Assembly: GCF_037893015.1 (NCBI RefSeq)
Contig: NC_133660.1
Span: forward strand, 286,537,078 to 286,601,077
Direction of reading: 5' to 3'
Source of the DNA: Macrotis lagotis
Lineage: Eukaryota; Chordata; Mammalia; Peramelemorphia; Peramelidae
Length of the DNA stretch: 64,000 bases
Below the pieces are notes generated by a model that ran no database searches, was not told the origin of the DNA, and saw only the letters and a list, made by a program, of their open reading frames with translations. Below, piece after piece: positions 11,701 to 25,300 of this stretch. A program made the position numbers and the translations under genes. Numbering within the stretch: position 1 is the first letter of the stretch; every line of letters starts with the position of its first letter.

Positions 11701-14700
11701 TAGACTATAGAATGTAGAACATTGACTCTGAAGGGGGCCTTAGAACATGGGGTGTTAGGGCTAAACATAGAGTGTAGCATGTTAGTACCAAAAGAGAATT
11801 TAGAACCTGAATGTCAGGGCTGGAAGGAGGCAGAATATAGACTATCTGAACCAATCAGGACGTTAGAACATAAAGCACTGGAGCCAGAAGGAGCCTTAGA
11901 ACTGAGGCCTCTGTTCTAGAGTCGCTCTGAGTGGGCTAGACGTCTCCACCCAACCCTACAGCTTGTAGGAGGATGTCAACCCAGAAAGCAGACGGCTTTC
12001 ATAGAATCAGGGAGCATTGTAGAGAGTGTTGTTGCTTCCTTGGAAAACATGTCCAAGCCCTGGCACCCTGTCTTCCCCCCCTCTGTGACTGGGAATTCAA
12101 ATGTCCCATTCCATCCTCAATCCTCCTCTGACCCCATGGCCAGAGTTGGGTCCTCCTGCTGAGCTCCATAGGCTTCTGAGATCTGTAGTACCCACGAGAA
12201 CCCGAGGCCAACTCATGGTGTTGCTCACACCCAGGTTTCTTCTATCTATAACTGTAGAGGGAAGTTGAGACAAAGCCTTTGGGGAGACTGGAAGATGGTT
12301 CCTCCTCCAAGGTGGTTGTTGGGAGGGGTTGACCTTCCATGCCACCTCAGCTAACCATAGTGTGATCAAACGTGAGGACAGCAGGCTGGGTTATTTACCA
12401 TATGTTGCCAAACCCAGCTCGCTCCCCACCCTCCTCTCCTCAAAAGGTTCCTCTGTTCTGTACATGGGAGCCCACGATTTTGATGCCGAGGGCGAGCTGG
12501 TAGAAAGAAGGTGGACTGACTGTCTGAGATACCTTAGGACTAAAGTGGACTGGCTGGGTGGGCAGGGTGCCCCCATGAGTGTAGCACCCAGTTGTCTGTT
12601 CCCCTCTAGCATCTGACCTGGCTCTCATTCTTGCTTTTCCATAACCCCAGCCTCTGCCTCTCTGCCCTTCTTTCATCAGCTCATCTCCTACTGGCCTGTT
12701 TCTTCAGTTCACCAACAAGGCCTTGGTGATCCATCCTAGCCTGGAGCCCATCCAAAGGGCTTCTCAGCCCCAGCAGGGTTAGGAATGTTCTGGGTTCTTT
12801 AGAAACTTTTCTTAGGCAACTAGCTTATATAGACATTTTTAAAAAATCAGGCATATTTGTATTTTTTCTTTTGTTTTTGTTTTTACATCAGAATCATCTG
12901 TGGAGAGTCAGGGTAACACTGTGGAGAAAGATAAAACTCTTGGAACCAGGAAGATGGGTTCAAGTCCTACTCTCCCAGTGTGTGTGACCGTGGGCAAGTG
13001 ACTTTACTTCTCCATTTCCCAAACAACTCTCTTGAACTCTTAAGTTACAGATCAGGTTCAGTTCTGCGAGGCTGAGAGCAATCCTTCATTTCTGCCCTAA
13101 TTCCCCCCTGTGATAAATTCCCAGCCCCCACTTCAAAATCAAAGCAAAAACACTTGTCCAAAAGGAACTCTCCTATGTCAAAAAGAAAATTATTTAGGCA
13201 AAAACAATCAACACAGTGATGGCACCTAACAGTGCATGCAACATTCTGCCCTGGTAATCCCCCACTTCTCTTCTGAGAGGAAATAAACTTTTGTGGGTCA
13301 TTCCTGGTTTTTCCACATGTATCCAGAATTTAACTTTAGAGATCCTTTCATTCCAGTTCAATAAATATTGATTCCAAAGTGCCCACCTATTACATGCAAA
13401 AGCCCTGCTCAGGAAAATGGGAGTAAGAGATGAAGGATAACCAAGCTGTGCCCCTACCCTCAAGGAGCGAACTGGGTTTGGGAATAATTCAGGTGCCAGC
13501 TAGAATACAAGTGATCATCAAATTGTGGTGGAAATCCTCCTGGATTGGGGAGTGAGGAGGCTTGCCAGCTTGGCCAATGCTCCTTGACCTGGACAAGTCA
13601 CTGACTCCTCTGGCCCTCAAGTTTCCTATTCGTAAGATGAAGAGTTTGGACCAGATGGTCTCTGAGGTTCCTTCCAATTCCTATGATCTTTCCACTTAGC
13701 CTGAATGCCAGTTAGGAATTACTGAAGGCACCTTGCCCTCACTACACTGAGAACTAGGGGTAATATTGCACAGAAAAAGGAGACACAGAGAGCTCCATGG
13801 CATTGAGGTATCTTATTTATAATCACTAAGCCATCAGAGTGTAAGATCTTTGAGGGCAGGAATTCACTTTTGTCTTGTGCCTTTGTCTCAGTTTTTCATT
13901 GTTGTTGTTCAGTTGCTTCAAACTCTGTGGCCTTGTTTGGATGTCTCACAGAAGAGATACTAGAGTGGTTTGCCATTTCCCTCTACAGTTCCTTTTACAG
14001 ATGAAGAAACAGAGGCAAACAGGGTTAAGTGACTTGCTTAGGGTCGCACAGCTAGTAAATGTCTGAGGTTGGATCTGTACTCAGGGCTTCCTGTCTCCAA
14101 GTCTGGGACTCTTTATCTACTGCACCACCTGACTGCCCCAGCACCCAGTACCTTACACTAAAGAAATGCGCATTGATGGCTTGCTTACATTAATATTGGG
14201 TGTTAGCCTTTATGGAAAGATACAAAGGTGGGTTGACTGTCTCGTGGAGAAAGATGCCATTTGTGGATAGAGATCTTAGATGTCATAAATAGATATGACC
14301 TGAGATCTGATCTGAGATCTGATCTGACCCATGTTGGGCACCGCCCACAGCCTAAGTAGGCCAGGACACTCAGGTTGGACAGCCTCCCCACCAGTCTCTA
14401 AGAAGGATATTGGGCTAGAATCTATCCGTCTGCCTTGTTTTAAATATTTCATATGGAAGGGCCTAAGGAATTGAAAAGTTGCTTCCCTAAACTCTCTCAA
14501 GGGGAAAGATGACTATTAGCTTACACTCTCCTGCTTATCTCCTTCCTACCACAAAGGCTAGCAAGCAAACCCATTTATCCAAGTGAGACAGTAAATAGAA
14601 GTGGGGGAAGCTATTCAGATTGATAATGGACCACAGCAAACTCCTTAGAAAAGAGGTCATTGTCACTGGAGAGAGAGGTAAAATGATTCAGCTGGAACCA

Positions 14701-17700
14701 GGAGAGAGGGAATGTGCTTTCCAAGGGCAGATTTAGGCTTGGCCTCCCTGGAGTTGCAAGCACTGGAAATGGGGGGACAGGATGGAGGCTGGCATCTCCG
14801 TCCATATCTATGGCCCCCAGGCTCCAGTCTGACATTCAAGTTTGCGATTTGTCTCCCCCTAGTGGTCCTCTTTCAGAGTGTCTTCCACCTCTCCCTGAGA
14901 CTGACCGCAGCCTCTTCAGTGTTCTCTTAGTCAATCAGGAGTCGTCCCATCTTCTGCAGGTAGCAGCTAGGTGGTACCGAGCACTGGCCTTAGCGAGTTC
15001 ACTCACTAGCTGTGTGACCTGGACAAGTCACTTCACCCTGCCTGCCTCCCATCCAGGGCCATCTCCAGCCATCCTTATCCACGTCTGGCCGCTGGAGCCC
15101 GATGATCTGGAGGAGAAAGTGAGGCTGGGGGCGTAGCACAGCCCCCTCCCACTCAAATCCAATTCGTGTGCTTGTCATAGCATCACTTCCCTGTTGTGGT
15201 GGTCTTCTTTGAGAATGAAAGGCAAGTATTCATTCTCTATTTCAGCCACCGCACAGAGCCCTCCCTCCACCCAGTTTGCCCAAAGAGGAAGAGAGTATGT
15301 CATGATCAAGGGAGTTTGCATCCCACTGCCCTCCTAGGTCTTCAGAGCCCTCACCAGTCTCCCGCTCATCACTTGACTCCTAGCCTAACATTTCTTCCCC
15401 TCCCCCATTTAGTATTTTAGTTTTCCTGTTACATGCAAAACCAATTGCTCACATTCATTTTTTCAACTTGGAGTCCCAAACTCTCTCCCTTCCTCCCTCC
15501 TCTACCCCACCTCATTGAGAAGGTGAGCAATTGGAAGTACGTTATGCTTTGTTTGGACTAATGTTTCTCATCCACAGATCTAGTCACGCCGTGGCTCTGC
15601 TCAACACTCTTCCTTGGCTCCCTATTAGCTAGTGAAGAGAATTCAGATTCTCCTTCAACTCTTCAAGGCCCTCCATAAAATGGTGCTACCCAGTCCTCAC
15701 TTTTTTTTTGCAAGGTAATGGGGTTAAGTGACTTGCCCAAGGCCGCACAGCTAGGTAATTACTGTTTAAGGTCACATTTGAACTCAGGTCCTCCTGACTC
15801 CAAGGCTGGTGCGCTATACACTATACCCCCAGCCTTCAATTTTAACACTTTTTACCTCTATCAATGCTTCGGGTCACAGTGACTGATACACAGCAGGTGC
15901 TCCATAAATGCTTGTTGGCTTGGCTACTGTAGATATATGCAGCCATCTCCCACCTCCACACTTGGCTCATCCTGTTCTCAATGCCTTCCCCTTATTTGCC
16001 TGTTGAATTCTTCCCTATCCTATAAAGTTTGACTCCAATGCTTCCTCCTCCCTGAAGTTCTCCTGATTACACCCCAATTCTGGGCTCCCCCCCTCAGCCC
16101 CAAATGTGCTCTTCGTTTTGCATCTCTTCGATGACCATCTTTTTCAATTTCCTTACCTACAAGATGACATTAGATTGGACTTTTGGGGGATCTCATTGGC
16201 CGTTCCTTCACAAAAGCACCTTGCCCTTCCCAGGATGCTTGAAGCCCTCCTGAGTGCTTTTCTCCCAAGTGTGCCATGAGGGAAATAAAAGTTTAATTCT
16301 CTTCTTTTTCAGAGAGCTGAGATTGCTAACTGCCCAGGGAGTTAGCCTTAGGGCCAGGGGGTCAGTCCCACACCCCACACCCCGAGGCCAGGTCTCCCTC
16401 CATTTGGCCTATTTATCCCAGTCAAATTCCTTTGCTGAACCCCATGTTCTTCCTCTGTAAAGGGGGATTGCTAAGGCTTGTGCCCCCTTATTTCACAGAC
16501 TAGCAAAGAAAGCATCTTAAAATGTTCTTACCTATTCTTAGAAGAACCATTGTAAGGATAACTATGTGGCGGGAGCTAGAGCGTTAGGAAGACCAGGGGC
16601 TAATTATCTACTGGTCAAGTGGTCCAAGGTCCTTTCTGTGGGTCCAGGAAATCTCAAAGACAAGAAGGGAGGGAGTGATGTCACAGATCTGGTCCGAAAA
16701 ATCCATCATCATGGCTGGCATCTATAATGCATCAACATTTACAAAGCCATTTGTGAGCATTATCTCATCTAATGCTCATCTGATGTCTCGGCCCTCTGAG
16801 ACAGAGGTGCCCGTTTCATAGATGAGGAACCTGAGGCTGAAACACTTCAAGAGATTTGTCCAGGGTCACAGGGGTTGTCAGAGAGGGACAGTAGAGGGAG
16901 AGGGGCATCTTCCTGAATTTTCTCCATCTCTCCTCTTATGACACCTCCCCATGCCTGCCTCTCTGCTCATACCGTGAATAGCAGCAGGCCCCCTCCCCAT
17001 ACCTTGCTGAGGTATCCAGGGAGACGGGAAGTGCCTCTGAGGGAATAGGAAACATGATTCATCCCCCGTTGGGATGCGGCCAGATGGGGAGGAGGCCGGT
17101 AGTGACCTCACCCCCCAAGCACAGGATAGAAATAGAAATCTGTAGGGTGGTGTGAGTGTGTGTGTGGTGTGTGCATATGTGTGTCTGTGTATGGTATGTG
17201 TGTGGTGTGTGTGTGTGTGCGTGTGTGTGGTCGCCAGATTGGATCTCACAAGCTCTCACAGGGTCTGTGTGCTTTGTTTCATGCCCGCCAGCCTTCCCTC
17301 AGTCCTCTCCCATGACAGGCAGGGCTGAAGCCATAGTTCTTCCCGATCTTAGGAGCAGATACCAGGAGCTTGATGGGATCTCCGAGAGACTACCTAGCCC
17401 AAACACGTCCCCTCCCCCATCTCACAAATAAGGAGACAGAAAAGGGAAGGGTGTAACCTATGGTCAAGCAGGAAGTAATAGAGGCAAGATTCGAACTCAG
17501 TGCTTAGCATAGGGTCTGACACTTTCATTGAGTGATGGACTAACAAATCCAAATGCTCTGACTCCAGAGCCAGGGGCTCTCCATAGTTTGGTCCTGATGA
17601 GGAGGAAGACCTGAGGGCCCAGGCTTCCTCCTTCAGGTGGAGTTCATTTCCATGGAAGTAAGAAAGTAGCCTGGTCCCTGGCACTCAGCCAGGCCCTTTG

Positions 17701-19255
17701 GGTTTCAAGTTAAAAGGGGCCTTGATCCAATGGAGGCCCAAAGAGAAGTGACTTTTTGGGGGTCTTTTTGGGAGATAATCAAAGTTGTGACTTGTCCAGG
17801 GCCACACAGCTAGGTCCTCCTGATTCCAGGGTCAGGGCTCTAACCATTGCACCACCTAGCTGCCCTGAAAAGTGACTTTGTTAAAGGTCATTCAGTAAAG
17901 ACATGGGCAGCCAGTATGGACAGTCTGGTGCTTACCTTAAGGTGCCAGGTATGTGTGTGAGGGAGGCAGTCTGGAGACCCTCCCTCCCAATATCTTGGCC
18001 CTTAATTACCTGCTACCTCATCACATCACCCAGCCCCTCTCCCAGGGTCCCATGACCACCATGCCCCTCTCGGAGGCCCAATTTCCTCCACAAATTCTAG
18101 GAAAAGGGAATTCTCTAGAATAGCAGGCTAAAGTGGGATCTGGAGACCTTTCAGGGATACTCAAGTCAAACCTTTTTTATAAGAGTTATAATAATACTGT
18201 ATTAGAATAACATTTGGTATTGTATGTGACATATCATTTATTGTCTTATGAAAATAGTCTATAAAATGTTATATAGTATATGCTTCAGTGTTGTCTAATA
18301 TGGTAAATAGGGGAAAAGGACTCCTGAGGAAAAGAACTCAATAACATCTAAGAGTTTAAAGGTATCTTGAGGGGGCAGCTAGGTGGCACAGTGGATAGAG
18401 CACCAGCCCTGGGGTCAGGAGGATCAGAGTTCAAATCCGGCCTCAGACACTTAATTACTTAGCTGTGTGACCTTGGGCAAGCCACTTAACCCCATTGCCT
18501 TGCCAAAAAAAAGGTATTTTGAGACCAAAAAAAGTATGAGAATCATTACTTCATAGCATTCTCCCCCTACCCACTTCCTTTCCTGTTTCATTCATTCATT
18601 CATGCAGTCATTCAGTATCAGATGATCGATGGATATTTAAAGGGGAAATGATGATCACAAAAATTCAGGATGATTCCATCAAGAAGAGACCACCACAGAC
18701 TAAGCTCATTCCCTTTTTTTTTTCAGGTCAATCTAGGGAATGCTCCAGGGGACATCTAGTAGGCTAAAATTTCAGGAAAGCATTTGACAAAGTCTCCATG
18801 CCAGTCTTCTGGCGGGGGGGCGGGGGGGATACTGGAGATAGGATAGTTAGGTGTCCTCAGAACTGGTTCAATGACCAGACCCAAGGAAGAGTCACCAATG
18901 GGTCAATGGCAGCCTATAGGGAAGTCTCCAGTGGTGTGCTCTAGGGATCTACTCTATGCTGTTTAATATTTCTTTTAAGGTTTTTACAAGGCAGTGGGGT
19001 TAAGTGGCTTGCCCAAGGCCACACGGCTAGGTCATTATTGAGTGTCTGAGGTCGGATTTGAACTCAGGTTCTCCTGACTCCAGGGCTGGTGCTCTGTCCA
19101 CTGTGCCACCTAGCTGCCCCTGTTTAATAGCTTTTATCATGGATTTGGATGGCCTTCTGACCAGATCTGTCCATCACACAAATCTGAGAAGGTCAGCTAG
19201 GTTAGGGTCAAAAACTGTAAAGATATTCATAGGCTACAATGAAGGGTCAAATATA

Positions 19256-19325
<70 letters not shown>

Positions 19326-22300
19326 CATATTTTCCTTTATGTGGATTCAGAAAATCAGCTTCCTGAAAACTCAGTGAAAGAGGGGCGGCTAGGTGGCACA
19401 GTGGACAGAGCACCAGCCTTGGAGTCAGGAGGACCTGGGTTCAAATCCGACCTCAGACACTCAATAATGACCTAGCCGTGTGGCCTTGGGCAAGCCACTT
19501 AACCCCATTGCCTTGAAAAATCTAAAAAAAAAAAAACTCAGTGAAAGAGCAAGGATGGAACCCATTCAGTCTGGCCAACGTCCTTGGTGGAGAGAGGTCA
19601 GGAATGTTGTAAAATATATGCTGCCAATGTATATTTTTATCTGATGTTTGTGGCATCTTTTGTTTTTGCATCACCTTCATCTCCAAATACGACCTTCCTC
19701 TCCCCTTGCAATGAGCTGTGCCTTATTAAAAAAGATTTTAAAAGAAAAGGAAAAACAAACAGCTGGCCCAAACCAACCAATACATCCACAGTGACTAACA
19801 GTATTTATGAGTCCCCCACTTCTACGGAGGAGGGGGGCATTTTCTCACCTCTTCTCCAAGATCAAGCTTAGTCATTACAATTATAGATGAAGTGCTTATA
19901 AAAGTGGCTGATGTAATGACAGGTAACATGAATTAAACTTGTTTGAACAAAAAAGGTTTTTTATTAGTAGAAATCAGTTTCCTGAATGTAAATGGGGGGA
20001 AGGTGTCAGACAATAACTTGTCTTAAAAAGATCTGGGAGAGGGGTGAGTAGGTGGCACACCGGCCCTGGAGTCAGGAGTACCTGGGTTCAAATCCGGCCT
20101 CAGACGCTTAATAATGACCTAGCTGTGTGGCCTTGGGCAAGCCACTTAACCCCATTGCCTTGCAAAAACTAAAAAAAAAAAAAAAAGATCTGGGAGCTCT
20201 ATATGAGTTAATGGGGTGATGGGGGAGCCAAAGTACTCATACTTTCCCAGAATGCATTAAGAAAAGTAATGAGGAGGGAGACAGTAATCTTACTGAACTC
20301 TAGCTTGGGGAGGATTGACTTCAGCTGAAGATGTCCTATTTTAGGAAGGATAGTGATGAGCTAGGAGCTATCCAGAAGAGAGTAGTCAAGATGGTGGTGG
20401 GCTTGGAGCCCTGGTCTGAAGGATCGACAGGTAGTTGGCCTAGAGAAGAAAAGATGGAGATTGGAGGGGCTGGAGAGCAGCAGAGCTTTCCTTGAGGATT
20501 TGAAGAGCTGTCTATGATGGGGAAGGGAGATTCAATTAGATTAGTTCTCTAGGAGGGACAGATGCAGGAAGGAACATTTCAGTTGAAGCATCTTTCTGTT
20601 TTTACCTCATCTTCATTTGCCGAATATGACCCTCCTTTCCTCTTGCAATGAGCTATGCCTTATTAAAAAGATTTTTTTTTTAGATTTTTGCAAGGTAAAT
20701 GGGGTTAAGTGGCTTGCCCAAAGCCACACAGCTAGGTCATTATTAAGCGTCTGAGACCGGATTTGAACCCAGGTACTCCTGACTCCAGGGCCGGTGCTTT
20801 ATCCACTGCGCCACCTAGCCGCCCCAGTTAAAAAGATTTTAAAAGAAAATGAAAAACAAACAATTGTCTCAAACCAATTGTGCTGGCTGATTTACTGTAG
20901 GGAAAGAGAATGGGCTGCCTCTGGAAGTGTGTTGGGAGAAGGAAGGATGACTCTATTATAGAGGGGCCTTCAGGACTCCCATGCAGGATGGTGTGTCTAG
21001 AGAAATGATGCCTATGCAGAGACAACTTAGACCAGAGGAGCTTCCTAGTCCTTTCCTGGTTGGAGATTCCGGATAATTTGGAGTGGAGCTATCACTGTCC
21101 CATTCAGAGGAAAAGGGCCTCCAAAAATCCAGAGAGATTTGCTGAAAAAGTTGTCCATGATAGCTAATTCGATTTTCAAAGGGAAGTAATGGGGAGGGTT
21201 GACAATAGCATGTCAATAATTTATGTTTACACTTTTGCTTTATGGTCATCTATCATTAAATTAAATGCTTACTACATTCTAAAGACTGGGGATGAAAAGA
21301 AAGGCAAAAGCCACTCCCTTGCCCTCTAAGAAATCATAATCTAATCGGGGAGGTATGCAAAAGCAACCAGTTTAAATGATGATAAAGCTTCACATTCTGA
21401 GTTTGTTGTAAAGCAGGGTTCACCTGCACTGCTCTGGTCCTTATTCCTGCCTCAGGTTTCAGAACTGGTGACCCAGGTTGGCTGCCAAGAAAATGGAGAA
21501 GAATCAGGACTGGGACAGGCCTGTTGGGCTAGGGCAGCAATGGCAGACGTCCTGTTGACCTCTCCCTTTGGTTCTCTATGACCATCCATGCAATTCTTCT
21601 CCCCACCCAGGATGCTTTCCACGCCTTTCACCAGGACCTGAGTTTTGTGAGGAAGTTCTTGAAGCCTCTGCTGATTGGGGAGCTGGCCCCTGGAGAGCCC
21701 AGCCAGGACAGACAGCAAAATGTGAGTTAAGATCTCCTCCCACAGGGCAGGAGGCACCCCAACAGACAATCAAGTGTTAACCAATCTCAGAGTCTGACTT
21801 TATCCCTCCATGGCCCAGATAGCTTCCATAGCTTCCCATTACATTGTGGGATCTTGGGGAAACCTGAGAGATTGCCCAGTCAGGCTGTCTCATTTAACAG
21901 ATGGGAAACTAAGGCCCCGGGCCATATGGGAAGGGAGCCGCCCAAGAGGCTTCAAGGACCAGTCCAGTCCATGTTCTTTACTTTTGCCATTCCACATTGG
22001 CTGCCTTAGATGGGAATAAGGGTCTCCTAGACAGTCTCAGTCCTGAAGGATGGAGTGAGATGCTGAATGGGACAGAGCTTCTAGAAAAGCCCTCGGTGAA
22101 TCACACTCACCGAATGTTCATTGAATAGACTAACGGATGAATGAGAAGTCCTCTATAGATGAATGGCCCCTGTTTGTTTAATTGCTTCTTTGCTGACGTC
22201 CTCTGGACCATTCTCAGCACTTCTTCAGATGGTGAGGTGGAAACAGTACTGGATTTGGAAGATTCTCCTGGAGGCCTCAGTTTTCTCATCCATAAAATGG

Positions 22301-25300
22301 GACATTTGTGTGTAGACATGATCTTGGGATTTCTGGCATCTCTGAGGTTATCCAATCTCTCCCTGAAGTAGGAGTCCCCTTTACAAGAAGGCCACAAGGT
22401 GGCTGGTTACACTCTAGAGATCCCTTTCACTCCATAGAAAAAAAGCTCATGGGAGATGAGAGAGCATCCAGAGGTCCCCAAATATCTTTAGGGTGCTATA
22501 GTTATCTTCTTCCTTCTTGGTCAGGAAGTTGTGTTGGGTCCCCAAGTAAGGACTGGGGAGGAGACTCAGGACCCTGATTTAGCTTTGGGACAGACTCACC
22601 CCTCCCCTCTCCCCATCAGGAGCAGTTGATTGAGGATTTCCGAGTCCTGCGCAGGACTGCAGAGGACCTGAAGCTGTTTGAGGCCGACACAGAGTTCTTC
22701 TCCCTAATCTTGGGTCACATCCTGCTTATGGAGGGGCTGGCCTGGCTGGTGATCTACCTTCTGGGCACTGGCTGGGCACCTACCATCCTCGCTGCTGTAG
22801 TGCTGGCTGTCTCCCAGGTGAGCGACCCCGAGGGGTCACAGAACATGGGAATCTGCTTGGACCTCAAATCGGCTGTCAGGCATCCTTGATAATTGAGATA
22901 TGATTGCAGGAAAGCAGCCCGCCATTTTGTATGACAGATTGGACGGGGATCCTGAAAATATTCAGTTTTGCCGAATGTTGGTTAATCCAAAAAAGAAATA
23001 ACCATATGGTGTTCACGGGGACGGGGGCTATGACTGGATGGCCATCCCAGAGTAGACCCTTCTGCATCCCTTATTCCCTTGTCTTTATCTTTTGCCTTAA
23101 GTGAGGTTTCTTCTGTCTGGCGTTGCCTTGAAGACCCCCCACCTTGAATTCACACTATGGTCTCCAGGGGTTCCTCCCTCTTCTTCCTCTTCCTGGTGTA
23201 ATCAGATTTCCAGATTGTGAAGTGGAAAAAGAGGAGGGAATGAAAAGAAGGGTGAGCAAACCCTTTTATTGCCACCCGGGCCCAGAGGTCTCACCCACCT
23301 CTTACCAAGGCAAAATCAGATCAAGACAAATCTGGTCCTGAAATGTCTTCAATGGCTCCTGATGGTGAAAGAACAAGCCTAAACTATTTGTCTGGCATTC
23401 AAGGCCCTGAGCAATCACAAAAGGGTAGTTACTTACTTGTCCAACCTACTTATCTTATCCTTTCCCTGTTTGAAGACCCAGGGCAGCTGGGAAGAGGATT
23501 TGCCTGGGAATCAGGAAGACCTGAATTCAAATCCTACCTCTAATACTGACCCTGGGCAAGTCATTTCTCTGGGCCTCAGTTGGCTTCTTTGTAAAATAAA
23601 GATGCTGGCCTAGATGAGCCCTGAGGTGCCCTATCCCTCTAGAAGACGAGAGTTATGACCTCTTACTTCTGTGGTCCTTCCCTGCATGCTGGTAACTGAG
23701 TTGTTATTTCATAGCCCACAATTATAAAGGAATTTATAAAGTTTTGCAGTTTCTGTTAACTCCCTTGAGCCTCATAACAAATTTGTGAGGTCAGGGCTAT
23801 TATTGTCCCAATTTACAAATGAGGAAACTGAGGCCAAGAGCCCCAGAATCTCCCAGTTGCCAGTGTGTGTGGCAATGCCAGTCTTTCTTTTCTTTTTAAG
23901 ATTTGAAATATTCATTTTTCTCCATCATTTATTTTCACCATTCTGTTCATCCCCAGGAGTGATCCTACCCCCCTACATAACTAAAAAACCCTTTGCTTCC
24001 ATTTGAGGCAAATATCTTTTAAAAATTGGAATTGGTTGATAAATAAACTTTGTACTCCTTTTAGTCTCCTTAGTTATCTCCTTTTTTTCCTTCACTAGAC
24101 CTTAATATCTCCTCTTTTACTGGACCATTTGGAGCCTTGGGCATTGCCATTTGACCTGTCATTGCAGGGTTTTTTGCAAGTCAATGGGGTTAAATAACTT
24201 AATGCAGGTCTTTCTGACTCTATCCACTAGGCAACTCTACCTGTAATATGCAGGTCTTTTTTTTTTTTTCTCCTTGGGTTAACCTCCATCCCTTCCTTGA
24301 AGGCTTAGCTTGGGTGCCGCCACCCTGATTGCCCAGCCAAAGTGATCTGTCCCTCCTCAGATCTCTCTAGAGCCCTTTGTCTGGGTCTTCCCTTCATCCT
24401 CATCATTCTCTACCTCGTCTCCTACATAGGTGTCTCTGTGCCACCTCCCATTTCCTCCCTGTTGGGTCTGTTTGCCTCAACTTGCACAGGCCTCACACCC
24501 AAGAGCTTAACAAGGCTTTGCCAGTTGCCTCTCTTGCATCTCTCCCCAGGCTCAGTGCTGGTGTCTGCAGCATGACCTCGGACATGTCTCTGTCTTCAAG
24601 AAGTCCAGGTGGAACCATGTGGCCCAGCAGTTTGTGATGGGACAGCTGAAGGTAAGGGCTGGGACTGGGAGAGGGGAGTCGAGGTCACCTATTCCTCTTT
24701 CCCCCAGGAAAATCAGAGTACCCATCCTTTGGAGCTTGGGGAGATGACCAGGCAGAGGGTAAAGGTGCCCCACTTCGACTTTAGGAAGCCTTGTTTGGTG
24801 CCCGCTAATTCATTCTATTAACTTGGGTGAAAAATGAAGTGGAGGAGAGATTGGGTCTGGATGTAACCATTCAGGGGATGACCTAAGCTCCTCTCCATAT
24901 CTAGCAGTAAATGTTCCAAGGTCCCTCCAACTCGTCCTTTGTTCTCAGGGCCTTCCTGACTCTGGCCATGTTCTAAGGTCTTCCAGATCCTACATTCTAT
25001 GTTCTTTGTTCCCAAGTCCTTCCTCACTCCGGCATCCCATGTTCTAAGAACGCTTCTATTTCTAACTCTCCGTTCTAGGGTCCCTCCCAGCTCTAACATT
25101 CTGCCCTATGGTCCCTCCTAGCTCTGACATATGACAATTCCATAATTAAACACCAAGGGTTCATCTGTGCTGGAGGCAGAATCGCCACTAAAGGAGTCTG
25201 TTCCTAGTTGGGCAATGGAAGAGGAAGAGGAGGACAAGAGCCCCAGACCCTTGGACATCCTGACTGGGTCTCATGAGGATGGCCCCGGCTTGCTTGGGGA

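Larger units (their letters stand above)
18640..21030 (+). repeat. CR1/L3-type LINE 3' portion, heavily interrupted
   Basis: Scattered segments read in order like a CR1/L3 3' end: gggatctactctatgctgtttaa at 18945-18967 (followed by SINE), catggatttggatggc near 19139, cttaaaaagatctggg near 20021, agacagtaatcttactgaac near 20280, ggaaggatagtgatgagcta near 20344, agaatgggctgcctctggaa near 20907. SINEs at 18969, 19383, 20041 and 20676 and an unclassified repeat break it up. The family call rests on recall of CR1 3' sequences. Confidence 0.6.
7294..21610 (+). other. FADS3: FADS3 intron 1 (14.3 kb)
   Basis: This is the largest FADS3 intron, in phase 0, bounded by gtacgc and cccacccag. MIR-like remnants occur near 7700-7870, 8455-8575, 9465-9565, 12905-13040, 13575-13690, 16705-16890 and 17375-17510. 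Three stretches (about 10000-10190, 13340-13470 and 21250-21370) resemble one another loosely (tgcccta/ccctcaaagga and similar) and may be an unclassified old repeat. Other parts show no gene. Confidence 0.9.
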
